Shown here: positions 7,449-15,283 of the stretch, in pieces
How positions within the stretch are numbered: the stretch's first letter is position 1
Layout: every line of letters starts with the position of its first letter
DNA from: Planctomycetota bacterium
GTDB lineage: Bacteria > Planctomycetota > Phycisphaerae > Phycisphaerales > SM1A02
Reading direction: 5' to 3'
Length of the DNA: 40,096 nt
Assembly (NCBI GenBank): GCA_017859745.1
Contig: JAFMML010000030.1
Span: 1 to 40,096, forward strand
Translations under genes and position numbers: made by a program
Notes under the pieces: generated by a model
Told to the model about the DNA's origin: nothing
The model's input: only the letters and a program-made list of their open reading frames with translations
Database searches by the model: none

Positions 7449-8717
7449 TCAAGCGGCCCGACGGCTCGGAAGCACCGGTGCGGTCTCGAGCGCTGCAGGC
7501 ACTGCGCCGAGCGGCAGCGGCGTGTCGCCGCTCCAGGTCTCCGGCAGCATCGCCGCCTGCAGACGATCGAGCACCACGGGCCAGTCGAGGCTCTCGCGGG
7601 CGTAGACGAGCGCGGCTTGGCCCATCGACTGCAGCTGCTCGGGATCCTCGAACGCCTCGATCAGCGACGCGGCGAGGCCGGCGGCGCTGCGCTCCTCGGC
7701 GATGAGGCCGGTGATGCCGTCGAGGACGATGTCCGGCAGCGCCCACTCGCGGAAGCCCACGATCGGCGTCGCAAGGTGCGCCGCCTCGCTGTAGACCAGC
7801 CCCCACGTCTCGCATTCCGACGGCATGCAGAACGCCGACGCCTCGAGGAACAGACGCTCGAGGTCTCGTCCGGTCGCGAAGGGAATCTGCCGCACGCCCG
7901 GGGCATCGATCTCGCGATCGCGCACGCCCACCACCGTGAGCGTCGCGTCGGGGAAGACGTCCCGAAGCAACGAGAACGCCTCGAGCAGGAGCGGACCGCC
8001 CTTGCGTTCCCAGTCGCGGCCCACGAACAGCAGGCGACGCCGGCGGTAGCGGGCGAGATCGGTCTGGGGAAGTCCGCTCGGCCGAAGGATCGGGCCGCAG
8101 CCGATCGCGGTCACGCGGCTTCGGGGAATGCCGTAGTCGGCCTCGAACGCCTCGCCCACGAAGTTGCCGAACGAGATGGTCCCGTCGGCGGCGAGGTTCT
8201 GGGTTCGCTGCCGTTCCATGTCCGCCTCGCGCCGAGATGGATCGGTGTGGCCGAAGGCGGCGCGTTCATGAGCCTGGCCCGCCGCGAGGTCCTGCAGCAG
8301 AAACCGGCGGATCGGGAGGGTGTCGTCGTGCTCGGGATAGACGTAGTGGTAGAGCACGCTCGCGCCTTCGGGAAGTCGACGAAGGCGCCGACCGATCGCG
8401 CCCTGCCCTTCGTTCCGCCAGTGGGAGCCGCGCCGAAACAGCGGCGAGTCCATCAACTTCCTTCGCCAACGCGAGGTTGGCGGAGGCGACAGGAGGTTCA
8501 TGGCGAAGCGGGCGTTTCGGGAGATCGCACCGGCGAGCAGATTCCGATCGAGGAGTCCTCTGGTCAGACGAGCGCTGATACCGCTGTTGGTCCATCGCGC
8601 CCAAGGATCGTCCGGCGCCACATAGAACACCTGCCGCGCGGGCGGCAGGCGATCGTTGAAATCCCGATGCAGTTGAACCGTACGGGTCGGGACCGATGTC
8701 TCGGAAACGGGGCGCAT
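7449..8717 (-). CDS. Glycosyltransferase, GT4-like (GT-B fold)
   Basis: 422 residues, cytoplasmic. The C-terminal half carries the classic GT4 nucleotide-sugar domain: LLFVGRDWERKGGPLLLEAF (~230-250), a Rossmann strand DATLTVVGV, and the EX7E-type motif in MPSECETWGLVYSEAAHLATPIVGF (two glutamates that contact the donor sugar nucleotide). The N-terminal half is less conserved, as usual for the acceptor domain, and is rich in Arg. The ATG at 8717 has no clear Shine-Dalgarno. No other polysaccharide gene is nearby, so the acceptor and product are unknown. Gene boundaries are firm; specificity is not. Confidence 0.85.
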   Translation of the reverse strand: MRPVSETSVPTRTVQLHRDFNDRLPPARQVFYVAPDDPWARWTNSGISARLTRGLLDRNLLAGAISRNARFAMNLLSPPPTSRWRRKLMDSPLFRRGSHWRNEGQGAIGRRLRRLPEGASVLYHYVYPEHDDTLPIRRFLLQDLAAGQAHERAAFGHTDPSRREADMERQRTQNLAADGTISFGNFVGEAFEADYGIPRSRVTAIGCGPILRPSGLPQTDLARYRRRRLLFVGRDWERKGGPLLLEAFSLLRDVFPDATLTVVGVRDREIDAPGVRQIPFATGRDLERLFLEASAFCMPSECETWGLVYSEAAHLATPIVGFREWALPDIVLDGITGLIAEERSAAGLAASLIEAFEDPEQLQSMGQAALVYARESLDWPVVLDRLQAAMLPETWSGDTPLPLGAVPAALETAPVLPSRRAA

Positions 8718-8816
8718 AATCGGTGGATCGGATCACCGTCCGATGCACCGCGGTCAAAGCGGCCGAAACGCGACCTACGCCGCGCGCCCGACCCGCCCTC
8801 GTCCGTTCTCGGACGC

Positions 8817-9101
8817 TCAGGGAATCTCGGTCGGACAAGGTCCCCAGGCACCCATCAAGATGGCCTGATCGGCGCCGTCGGTGGTGCCGTTGCCATCGAG
8901 GTCGGTGGCTCCGGGCTTGCCCCAGTTGGCGAGCAGGATGCCGAGGTCGGCGCCGTCGACCTTGCCGTCGCCGTTGAGGTCGCCGGTGCAGGCGGCCGTC
9001 GAGGCCACCGTCGCGGGACCGATGGCGGACGCGGTCGGGGCTCCCGCCGAAACGAGCATCAGAACTCCGGCGCCTGCACACATCGAAAGAAGGCGGGTCA
9101 T
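8817..9101 (-). CDS. Small secreted protein consisting only of a dockerin-like repeat pair
   Basis: 94 residues: a signal peptide (GAGVLMLVSAGAPTASA, residues ~9-26), a spacer, then two calcium-loop repeats, GDLNGDGKVDGADLGILLAN and TDLDGNGTTDGADQAILMGA, the second ending in WGPCP. The Asp/Asn positions of both loops are intact, so calcium binding is likely. A Cys before the first repeat and one after the second could form a disulfide clasp. ATG 9101 has GGAG nine bases upstream. In most planctomycete proteins this pair is a C-terminal tail of a large exoprotein; here it is the whole mature protein. It could be an adaptor, a competitor for a cohesin-like partner, or a relic of a larger gene. 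Confidence 0.8.
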   Translation of the reverse strand: MTRLLSMCAGAGVLMLVSAGAPTASAIGPATVASTAACTGDLNGDGKVDGADLGILLANWGKPGATDLDGNGTTDGADQAILMGAWGPCPTEIP

Positions 9102-9225
9102 GGTGGGTACTCCGAAATGAACACGAAGGTCATGGGCGATCGACTGTCGAAGTCCGTGCTTCGCCCCGAACGGTCCTGAAGACTACGACTGTTTCGAGTC
9201 CGGGCAAGCCCCCGATCGGCTCGTA

Positions 9226-9289
9226 TTCACCCCAACCAGTTCACTCCAACCGCGGCCGCAGGCTCTCCCGTTGCGGTGTTCACCCCACC
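9226..9289. repeat. Three short direct repeats (TTCACYCCAACC)
   Basis: TTCACCCCAACC at 9226-9237, TTCACTCCAACC at 9240-9251 (a 14-nt period) and TTCACCCCACC at 9279-9289. They lie between the stop of lipA and the start of the dockerin mini-protein gene, 125-190 bp upstream of the latter. They may be binding sites for a regulator, or simple drift. Confidence 0.35.
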
Positions 9290-9304
9290 GATCGAATCGG
9301 CATT

Positions 9305-10402
9305 TCAGTCCGCAGCGCCTCGATCCCGTCGTCGAGCGTCCCGGATGAGGCCGTCCATCGCCCGTGCGGTGTCGCCACGCGGTCCGGCAAGGCGAGCCGC
9401 CTGCTCGTCGGCGTGATAGCTCGATCGCACCAGTGGACCGCTCTCGACCACCTTGAATCCCTTCTCGAGACCCGACACGCGGTACCGCTCGAACTCGTCG
9501 GGATGGACCCAGCGGGCGATCGGCAGGTGGTTGCGGGTCGGCTGCAGGTACTGCCCGATCGTCATGATGTCCGCGTCGCTCTCGCGGCGGACGTCCTCGA
9601 GCAGTTCGTGGACCTCCTCCTCGCGCTCGCCGATGCCGGCCATGATGCCGGTCTTGGTCACGAGGCCGCCCGCCTTGATCTGTGAAAGCACCCGGAGGCT
9701 CCGCTCGTAGCGGGCCTGCGGCCGGACCACGGGGTGCATGCGACGCACCGACTCCATGTTGTGGGCGAGGATCTCCGGCCGGGCGTCGATCACCTTCTGC
9801 AGGGCCTTCTCGTCGCCCATGAAGTCGCCCACGAGCACCTCGACCGACATGTCGGGGCACGCCTCGTGGACCCGCTCGATCGTCTCGGCCCAGATCGCGG
9901 CGCCGCCGTCGGGAAGTTCGTCGCGGTTGACCGAGGTGATGACCACGTGCTTGAGGCCGACCAGCTTGAGGCTCTCCGCGACACGGCGGGGCTCGTCGGT
10001 GTCGAGTTCGGGCGGCCGACCGGTCTTCACGTTGCAGAAGCCGCAGCTGCGGGTGCAGGTGTCGCCGAGGATCATGATCGTCGCCGCGCCGCGGGCCCAG
10101 CACTCGCCGATGTTCGGGCAGCTCGCCTCTTCGCAGACGGTGTGCAGGCGATGCTCGTCGATGATCGACTTCATCTTCCGGAAGCCCTCGCCCCCGGGCA
10201 TGCGAGCCCGAAGCCAGTCGGGCTTCTTTCCGATGCGAAGGGTCTGGGCCTCCTTCTCGATGTTGTTGATCACGAACCCCGTCAGGCTGACCGCGGCGTC
10301 CCCGAGGTTGCGGGCGGTGTCTCCGCCGAGCGGCCGCGGGTGCCGGGCGAGGGTTCGGGCCAGCGGCGAGTTGGGTGCAGGAGCGGGGTCGGGCGTGTTC
10401 AT
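9305..10402 (-). CDS. lipA: Lipoyl synthase
   Basis: 365 residues. This radical-SAM enzyme inserts two sulfurs into octanoyl groups on lipoyl carrier proteins, completing the lipoate cofactor of 2-oxoacid dehydrogenases and the glycine cleavage system. Both iron-sulfur sites are intact: the auxiliary-cluster cysteines C90, C95 and C101 (CX4CX5C, CEEASCPNIGEC) and the radical-SAM motif C116, C120, C123 (CTRSCGFC). The LipA-specific RSSYHA motif near the C-terminus, whose serine ligates the auxiliary cluster, is present. The N-terminal ~40 residues are proline- and alanine-rich and not conserved. The ATG at 10402 fits the family length. No lipB neighbours it. Transcribed alone, away from the divergent gene at 10636. 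Confidence 0.96.
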   Translation of the reverse strand: MNTPDPAPAPNSPLARTLARHPRPLGGDTARNLGDAAVSLTGFVINNIEKEAQTLRIGKKPDWLRARMPGGEGFRKMKSIIDEHRLHTVCEEASCPNIGECWARGAATIMILGDTCTRSCGFCNVKTGRPPELDTDEPRRVAESLKLVGLKHVVITSVNRDELPDGGAAIWAETIERVHEACPDMSVEVLVGDFMGDEKALQKVIDARPEILAHNMESVRRMHPVVRPQARYERSLRVLSQIKAGGLVTKTGIMAGIGEREEEVHELLEDVRRESDADIMTIGQYLQPTRNHLPIARWVHPDEFERYRVSGLEKGFKVVESGPLVRSSYHADEQAARLAGPRGDTARAMDGLIRDARRRDRGAAD

Positions 10403-10635
10403 GACGGGAAACCGATGGAAGCGGCAAGGGTAGCCGGGACCCGTCCGCCAGATCCAACCCTGTTTCTTGGAGCCCAGACACGATTCTCAACCATCTGGAG
10501 GTTCCCGGCGTCGCGGTCCTCCAATCCGTGGTCTCCTCTCCGACAGACACCAGGTTCCCCGCTGGATGGGCGGCGTCCGTCGGACGACCTCGACCCACTG
10601 GGAGAAATCGTGCCGATCCACGGAGTTTGCCCATC

Positions 10636-11379
10636 ATGACCAGCGACTCGAGGCCGCATGCCTCCCCCACCGTTGAACCGACCCGATCCGCCCGCCTCAC
10701 TCGCTACGGCGCCGCGGCTGCGTTCGCCGGCCTTGGCAGCGGAGGAGCGGCCGTCGCTTCGGTGGTGACCTCGTCGTCGGTCGGCTGGTCTGGGTGGACC
10801 GGTGTGGTCGCATCGGTCAACGGCACTCTCAACAACACCGCTTTCGGGACCGCGCTGCTCAACGGTGGGTTTCGCTTCAGCATGAGACAGTGGGCGGGGG
10901 GTCGACTGGCGTATGCCGGTGCGTTGGGAGGCAGCAACCGAATCGGCAGAAGCCGTCTTGGCGGAGGCTCCGTGATCGGACCAAACCCGCCCGGTGGCAA
11001 CTGGTTGTCGAACAACGGCACGGCCATCGGCACGGCCATCGCGTTCAGTACCAGGTCCCCGAACGGCCCCTGGTCGCCGCTCGGACTGCAGGCGTGGTCG
11101 CTCGCGGCCGGAACGGGCCCGGATTCCGTCCGCGGGTTCCTGCCGTTCAGGATCGGCGCAACGGGCGGCTTCTACTACGGCTACTTCGACGTCGAGGTCG
11201 GTCGGACCGGCATCACCGTGCCGAGCACGTTCTCGATGACGATTCATGGCTGGGCGTACGAGTCCGTGGCGGGCCAGAGCATCACCATCCCGGGGGCGGC
11301 AGCCGTCCCCGGCGGCGCCGGTCTCGCAGCGCTCGTCGCAGGTGCCGCCGGCCTTCGAGGCAGACGGCGCGCGAAGTGA
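10636..11379 (+). CDS. Secreted protein with PEP-CTERM-like sorting tail
   Basis: 247 residues. An N-terminal region of about 25 polar residues leads into a hydrophobic segment (YGAAAAFAGLGSGGAAVASVV), probably a signal peptide. The mature part is rich in Gly, Ser, Thr and aromatic residues and probably beta-stranded; it contains GGFYYGYFDVEVGRTGIT. The C-terminus has the three-part sorting signal typical of exosortase substrates: a proline-glycine motif (AAVPGG), a short hydrophobic helix (AGLAALVAGAAGL) and a basic cluster (RGRRRAK). ATG 10636 has GGAG ten bases upstream. Anchoring by an exosortase-like enzyme is inference; none is in this window. I do not recognise the body of the protein. 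Confidence 0.7.
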   Translation: MTSDSRPHASPTVEPTRSARLTRYGAAAAFAGLGSGGAAVASVVTSSSVGWSGWTGVVASVNGTLNNTAFGTALLNGGFRFSMRQWAGGRLAYAGALGGSNRIGRSRLGGGSVIGPNPPGGNWLSNNGTAIGTAIAFSTRSPNGPWSPLGLQAWSLAAGTGPDSVRGFLPFRIGATGGFYYGYFDVEVGRTGITVPSTFSMTIHGWAYESVAGQSITIPGAAAVPGGAGLAALVAGAAGLRGRRRAK

Positions 11380-11474
11380 GCGAGCCGAGCGGGACGGGAG
11401 CGGCGGTAAGGACGAGGACGGTGGACGACGCCAGCTTGTTGCGGACGCCTGCCGACTCCGCGGCAGACGTTCGA

Positions 11475-11576
11475 GTCAGACAGAGTCGGACATGTCCGAT
11501 GGGTCGGACTGAGGCCGCGTCGCACTTCGTGCTGGCGCCTGGTGCGGAGCAGGAGTCGAGGCCTCGCTCCGCGAGG
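11475..11576 (-). repeat. Intergenic repeat element, copy 1 (inverted relative to copy 2)
   Basis: Read on the minus strand it contains a hairpin CCTCGC-GGA-GCGAGG (11562-11576), then TCCGCACCAGGCGCCAG (11532-11548), a 20-nt insertion, and degenerate 9-bp-spaced units of TCCGAC type (about 11475-11511). The same modules in the same order form copy 2 at 21936-22022 on the plus strand. It lies in the 270-bp gap upstream of the M16 protease gene. Confidence 0.7.
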
Positions 11577-11633
11577 GCGGTCGGCTGCCGGCGCCGTCCG
11601 ACGATCGCAGCGCCCCTCCGTCGCCATCGCTCG

Positions 11634-11639
11634 TAGCAT
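11634..11639 (+). promoter_or_regulatory. Candidate -10 box close to the M16 protease ATG
   Basis: TAGCAT ends 10 nt before the ATG at 11650 and there is no Shine-Dalgarno. A leaderless or nearly leaderless mRNA is likely if this is the -10 element. Confidence 0.35.
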
Positions 11640-11649
11640 CCCGCCTTCC

Positions 11650-12873
11650 ATGGCGATCCAATACCACCACGACGTCCTTCCCAACGGCCTGACCGTCCTC
11701 GCCGAGACCGATCCCGCCGCCGCGACCGCGGCCGTCGGGTTCTTCGTCCGGACCGGAACCCGCGACGAGCGGCCCGAGGAGATGGGCGTCAGCCACTTCC
11801 TCGAACACATGGTGTTCAAGGGCAGCGAGACCCGCGGACCCGTCGAGGTGAGCGCAGAACTCGACGACCTGGGCCTCGAGCACAACGCCTTCACGAGCCA
11901 CGAGATGACCGTCTACTACGCCTCGGGCCTGCCGGAGTCGATCCTGCAAGGCACCGAGGTCCTCGCGGACATCCTTCGGCCGGCGCTGCGTGACGCGGAC
12001 TTCGAGGAGGAGCGAGGCGTCATCCTCGAAGAGATCGCGATGTACGCCGACCAGCCCTTCTGGGTGCTGATGGAGGAGGCGGGAGAGCGTTACTTCAGGA
12101 ACCACCCGCTCGGCTTTCGTGTGCTCGGTACGACCGAGACGATCTCGAAACTGCCCGTCGAGACGATGAAGCAGTACTTCGGAAATCGCTACGCCAGCGA
12201 CTCGGTCGCGATCGCCGCCGCCGGCAACATCGACTTCGCGGCGCTGCGGGAGAAGGTCGGCGAGACCTGTGCGTCGTGGTCTCCGTCCGGCGCCGTTCGC
12301 GAACACCCCCCTCTCGATCTGGGTGCGGGCGACTTCACCCTGCGTCGGCCGGGTCTCTCCGCCGCCTACGGCGTCATGCAGATGCCCGCCGTGGATCGTC
12401 TCGATCCGCGTCGCTACGAGGCCTCGCTGGTCGCGCAGATCCTCGGGGACCACGAGGGCTCGCGGCTCTTCTGGTCCCTTGTCGAGACCGGTCTCGCCGA
12501 GCAGGCCGACGCGTCCTTCGATCCCCACGACGGCGTCGGGGAGATGAGCGTCCACTGGGTCTGCGAACCCGAGGCCAACGACGAGGTCGAGTCGATCATC
12601 CGCAGGGAGTTCGCCCGCTTCGCGGAGAGCCTCGACGAGGAGGACCTTCTCAGGAGCCGGGCGAAGGTCGCGACCGCGGTCACCCTCGCCGGAGAGAGCC
12701 CCTCCGGACGCATGCACCGCCTCGGCGCCAACTGGACCGTCGGCCGCGAGTACTCGACGCTCGAGGACGAGCTCGCCCGGATCGAGGCGGTCACGCTCGA
12801 TGGCCTGCGCGAGTACCTCGAGGCGTTTCCGCTCGAGGCGCGGATGACCGGACGCCTGTTGCCGGAGGGTTGA
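11650..12873 (+). CDS. M16 family zinc peptidase (processing-peptidase-like)
   Basis: 407 residues, the usual length of single-unit bacterial M16B peptidases. The inverted zinc motif HxxEH is complete (His49-Phe-Leu-Glu52-His53, in SHFLEHMVFKG), and the third ligand is Glu128 in VILEEIAMYAD, exactly 74 residues further, as in active members. After a linker the second, non-catalytic half follows, with the G-S-RLFWSLVETGLA signature that is normally G-SRLF--LRE-GLAY. No signal peptide is present. The ATG at 11650 has a TAGCAT box 10 nt upstream and no Shine-Dalgarno. The gene converges on the aminotransferase with 16 bp between them. The substrate is unknown; family members cut peptides or presequences. 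Confidence 0.93.
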   Translation: MAIQYHHDVLPNGLTVLAETDPAAATAAVGFFVRTGTRDERPEEMGVSHFLEHMVFKGSETRGPVEVSAELDDLGLEHNAFTSHEMTVYYASGLPESILQGTEVLADILRPALRDADFEEERGVILEEIAMYADQPFWVLMEEAGERYFRNHPLGFRVLGTTETISKLPVETMKQYFGNRYASDSVAIAAAGNIDFAALREKVGETCASWSPSGAVREHPPLDLGAGDFTLRRPGLSAAYGVMQMPAVDRLDPRRYEASLVAQILGDHEGSRLFWSLVETGLAEQADASFDPHDGVGEMSVHWVCEPEANDEVESIIRREFARFAESLDEEDLLRSRAKVATAVTLAGESPSGRMHRLGANWTVGREYSTLEDELARIEAVTLDGLREYLEAFPLEARMTGRLLPEG

Positions 12874-12889
12874 ACGAGTCCGTTCGGGC

Positions 12890-13792
12890 TCACTCGACGA
12901 CCCGCTCGCCTTCGACGGCGGTGAGCTTCGAGAACAGGTCCGACAATCGCTCGGTCATCGGACCGACCGCGCCGTCGCCGATCGTCCGCCCGTCGACGGT
13001 CGTGACCGCGGCGAGTTCGCCCATCGTGCCGGTGCAGAACATCTCGTCGGCTCGGTAGATCTCGGTCTGGGTGAGATCGCGCTCGGCGTGGGGGATCCCC
13101 TCGCGACGGCAGAGCTCGAGCACGACGCTTCGCGTGATCCCCTCGGGGCACGCGACATCGCGACTGGTCTCGACCTTCCCGCCGGTCACGATGAAGACGT
13201 GCGTGGCGTTGGTCTCGGCGACGAAGCCCTGCCGGTCGAGCATCAGGGCGTCGTCGGCGCCGGCGGCGTTGGCCTCGATCTTGGCGAGGATCGACTGGAT
13301 CAGGTTGCAATGGTGGATCTTGGGATCGAGGCAATCCGGCGGGAAGCGTCGCACGCTGCTCGTCGCCAGCGACAACCCGCTGCGGCCGTAGACCGGCGCC
13401 TTGAACTCCGCCAGCACGATCAACGTCGGTCCGGACTGGTTGAGGCGCGGATCCATGCCCGAAGTCACCTTCACCCCGCGGGTGAGCGTCAGTCGAATGT
13501 GCACTCCGTCCCGCATCGAGTTCGCCTCGAGCGTGCGGCGAATCTCGGCGACGATCGCCTCGTCGTCGGGAATCTCCGCGAACGCGAGGGCCTTCGCCGA
13601 CGATCGGAGCCGCGCGAGATGCTCCTTCAGTCGGAAGATCCTGCCGTCGTAGACTCGAAGGCCCTCCCACACCGCGTCGCCGCCCTGCACGGCGCTGTCG
13701 AAGGGCGAGATGCCGGCCTCGTCGCGGTGAACAAGTCGGCCGTCGATGTTGACGATGAGGTCCGCGTTTCGGGGATCGAAGCGTTGCAGCAT
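12890..13792 (-). CDS. PLP-dependent aminotransferase, fold-type IV (branched-chain aminotransferase-like)
   Basis: 300 residues. This is the class IV family that includes IlvE, D-amino-acid transaminase and aminodeoxychorismate lyase. The Schiff-base lysine is Lys158 in DPKIHHCNL, followed by the family helix ILAKIEANAAGADDALMLD, the phosphate-side motif GFVAETNATHVFIV, and the C-terminal CTGTMGELAAVTTVDGR loop. By overall pattern it is closest to branched-chain aminotransferases, but the usual NY after the lysine is replaced by HC, so the substrate is uncertain. The ATG at 13792 is 40 bp after the stop of the sulfotransferase-like gene on the same strand, so they are probably co-transcribed. 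The same domain order is found fused in plant BCAT-like proteins. Confidence 0.88.
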   Translation of the reverse strand: MLQRFDPRNADLIVNIDGRLVHRDEAGISPFDSAVQGGDAVWEGLRVYDGRIFRLKEHLARLRSSAKALAFAEIPDDEAIVAEIRRTLEANSMRDGVHIRLTLTRGVKVTSGMDPRLNQSGPTLIVLAEFKAPVYGRSGLSLATSSVRRFPPDCLDPKIHHCNLIQSILAKIEANAAGADDALMLDRQGFVAETNATHVFIVTGGKVETSRDVACPEGITRSVVLELCRREGIPHAERDLTQTEIYRADEMFCTGTMGELAAVTTVDGRTIGDGAVGPMTERLSDLFSKLTAVEGERVVE

Positions 13793-13832
13793 GTCGGCAG
13801 TCTGACAGGTTCCAGCGGACTCGCCCTGGACC

Positions 13833-14588
13833 TCACTCCGCGAGCATCGCCCTGTGGAGTGCCTGGCACTCGGCCAGCACGCCCCGTAGCGCCTGGGGAA
13901 CCTTCGGCGGAGGCCCCTCCTCGGGCCCCGCAAACCCGGTCGACCGTTCGACCGAGGCGTACCAGTGCCTCGCCCAGACGCCATCGCTCTCGCGCGGACC
14001 CGGCGGCCAGGCAAGCATCGCCTCGTCGAAGGGAATGCCGAGGCGCCGGCAGAGTTCCGACAACGCGCGACGCGGATCCCGACGAATGTCGGCGGCATCG
14101 ACCACCGGTGGATCGAGACCCTGCGACCGCAGACGCTCGAGCAGACGAAGCTGCTGCGGCAGACCGAGGTCCTCCGGAGTGGGAGACGCGACGACCTTCG
14201 AGAAGGACACGATCACCCGCGCGGGATCGCGCACCAGGAACGCGTGACGCAACCGGTCGAGCCACCCCGACACGAGGTCCTCGAGACCCTCGCGAAGGTG
14301 ATGGCTCATGTGCTTCTGGTACCAGATGCGGCGTCCGTCGGGCACGGGACCGACGAGTCTGCGAATCACGGTCGCGGCGTCCGGATCCTGCGCCGCAATC
14401 ACGTCTTCCCGACCGGGATGGTCGAGCCCCGTTGCGGCGAGGTAGCTCGCATAGAGCGGCTCGTCCTCGACCGCGGTGTCCCGTCGGTTGCCGAAGGAAC
14501 GCATGAGCGCCGTCGAGAGATTCCTCGGTCCGGACCACATGGCGATCCGAATCGGCGGCGGCGAATCTCGTCCGTGCTCGCGGGTCAT
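13833..14588 (-). CDS. Sulfotransferase-like P-loop protein
   Basis: 251 residues, cytoplasmic. The N-terminal RIAMWSGPRNLSTALMRSFG (~residues 14-33) has the form of the 5'-phosphosulfate-binding loop of sulfotransferases, followed by EDEPLYASYLAATGLDHPG, a highly conserved block of this subfamily. HAFLVRDPARVIVSFSKV fits the 3'-phosphate-binding segment (RDPxxxxxS). The reaction is not known for this subfamily; annotation as sulfotransferase rests on the fold. The C-terminal GVWARHWYASVERSTGF region is also conserved in relatives. The ATG at 14588 opens the gene; there is no clear Shine-Dalgarno. The aminotransferase follows after 40 bp and the upstream membrane protein ends 45 bp before, so three genes (15140 to 12890) may form one unit. 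Confidence 0.8.
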   Translation of the reverse strand: MTREHGRDSPPPIRIAMWSGPRNLSTALMRSFGNRRDTAVEDEPLYASYLAATGLDHPGREDVIAAQDPDAATVIRRLVGPVPDGRRIWYQKHMSHHLREGLEDLVSGWLDRLRHAFLVRDPARVIVSFSKVVASPTPEDLGLPQQLRLLERLRSQGLDPPVVDAADIRRDPRRALSELCRRLGIPFDEAMLAWPPGPRESDGVWARHWYASVERSTGFAGPEEGPPPKVPQALRGVLAECQALHRAMLAE

Positions 14589-14633
14589 CCCGGCCGGGAG
14601 TGTCTCAGGATTCGGCTGGTTCGGGACGTCCGG

Positions 14634-15140
14634 TCATCGGCGACGAACGGACCGAGGATCGTCGTGGATCACCCGCGGGCCTGCGGACTTCGCCCGAACG
14701 CCGCCGAATCCCACGACCGCCAAGGCACCACCGACCGCCACTCCGCCTCCCATCACGAAGCTCCCGGCCACCATGGCCGGCAGAGGCTCGCGGACCCGTC
14801 GGATCATCTCGGTGAACTTCGGGGTCCAGCGCCGATCGTCGTAGTCCTCGGACTTTCGAATGCTCGTCGAGCCCGCGACGAGTCCGAACACCGTGACGAA
14901 CACCGCGAGAATCAAGGCGGAGCGGAACTGCCCGGCGACCTTGGCCGCCGTGTACCCCGAGAGGATCGCGGGCACCACCAGAATGAAGGGGCCGACCACC
15001 GCGAACCACAGGGAGAAACGCCACGCCCCCGGCACGAGCAGGGTCTCGGTCCCGAGGAATCCGATCGTCGCCGCCAGCGTCAGAAGCGCCGTCGTCACGA
15101 GGACCAGATAGCCGATCAAGATGGAGACGAGGGGTCTCAT
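14634..15140 (-). CDS. Small membrane protein of unknown function
   Basis: 168 residues starting at ATG 15140. Four hydrophobic spans are visible: LVSILIGYLVLVTTALLTLA, FSLWFAVVGPFILVVPAIL, SALILAVFVTVFGLVAG and AMVAGSFVMGGGVAVGGALA. Between spans three and four is a polar loop of about 35 residues with many charged residues (SIRKSEDYDDRRWTPKFTEM). The end is basic (DDPRSVRRR). No family recognised. It is the first of a possible three-gene minus-strand unit with the sulfotransferase-like protein and the aminotransferase, and is divergent from the transporter at 15284. Confidence 0.65.
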   Translation of the reverse strand: MRPLVSILIGYLVLVTTALLTLAATIGFLGTETLLVPGAWRFSLWFAVVGPFILVVPAILSGYTAAKVAGQFRSALILAVFVTVFGLVAGSTSIRKSEDYDDRRWTPKFTEMIRRVREPLPAMVAGSFVMGGGVAVGGALAVVGFGGVRAKSAGPRVIHDDPRSVRRR

Positions 15141-15283
15141 GGGGTGCCTGGCAGCCCCGGAACAACTCTCCCCATTGGCGAATCGGCAGCGGGCGGCGCA
15201 CAACTTGCGTCGAAATCCATGCAAGCCGTCTCCGAGTGGGCATCATCCGGAAACCGCGATCCGCGTTGATCGTGTCCCCACGC

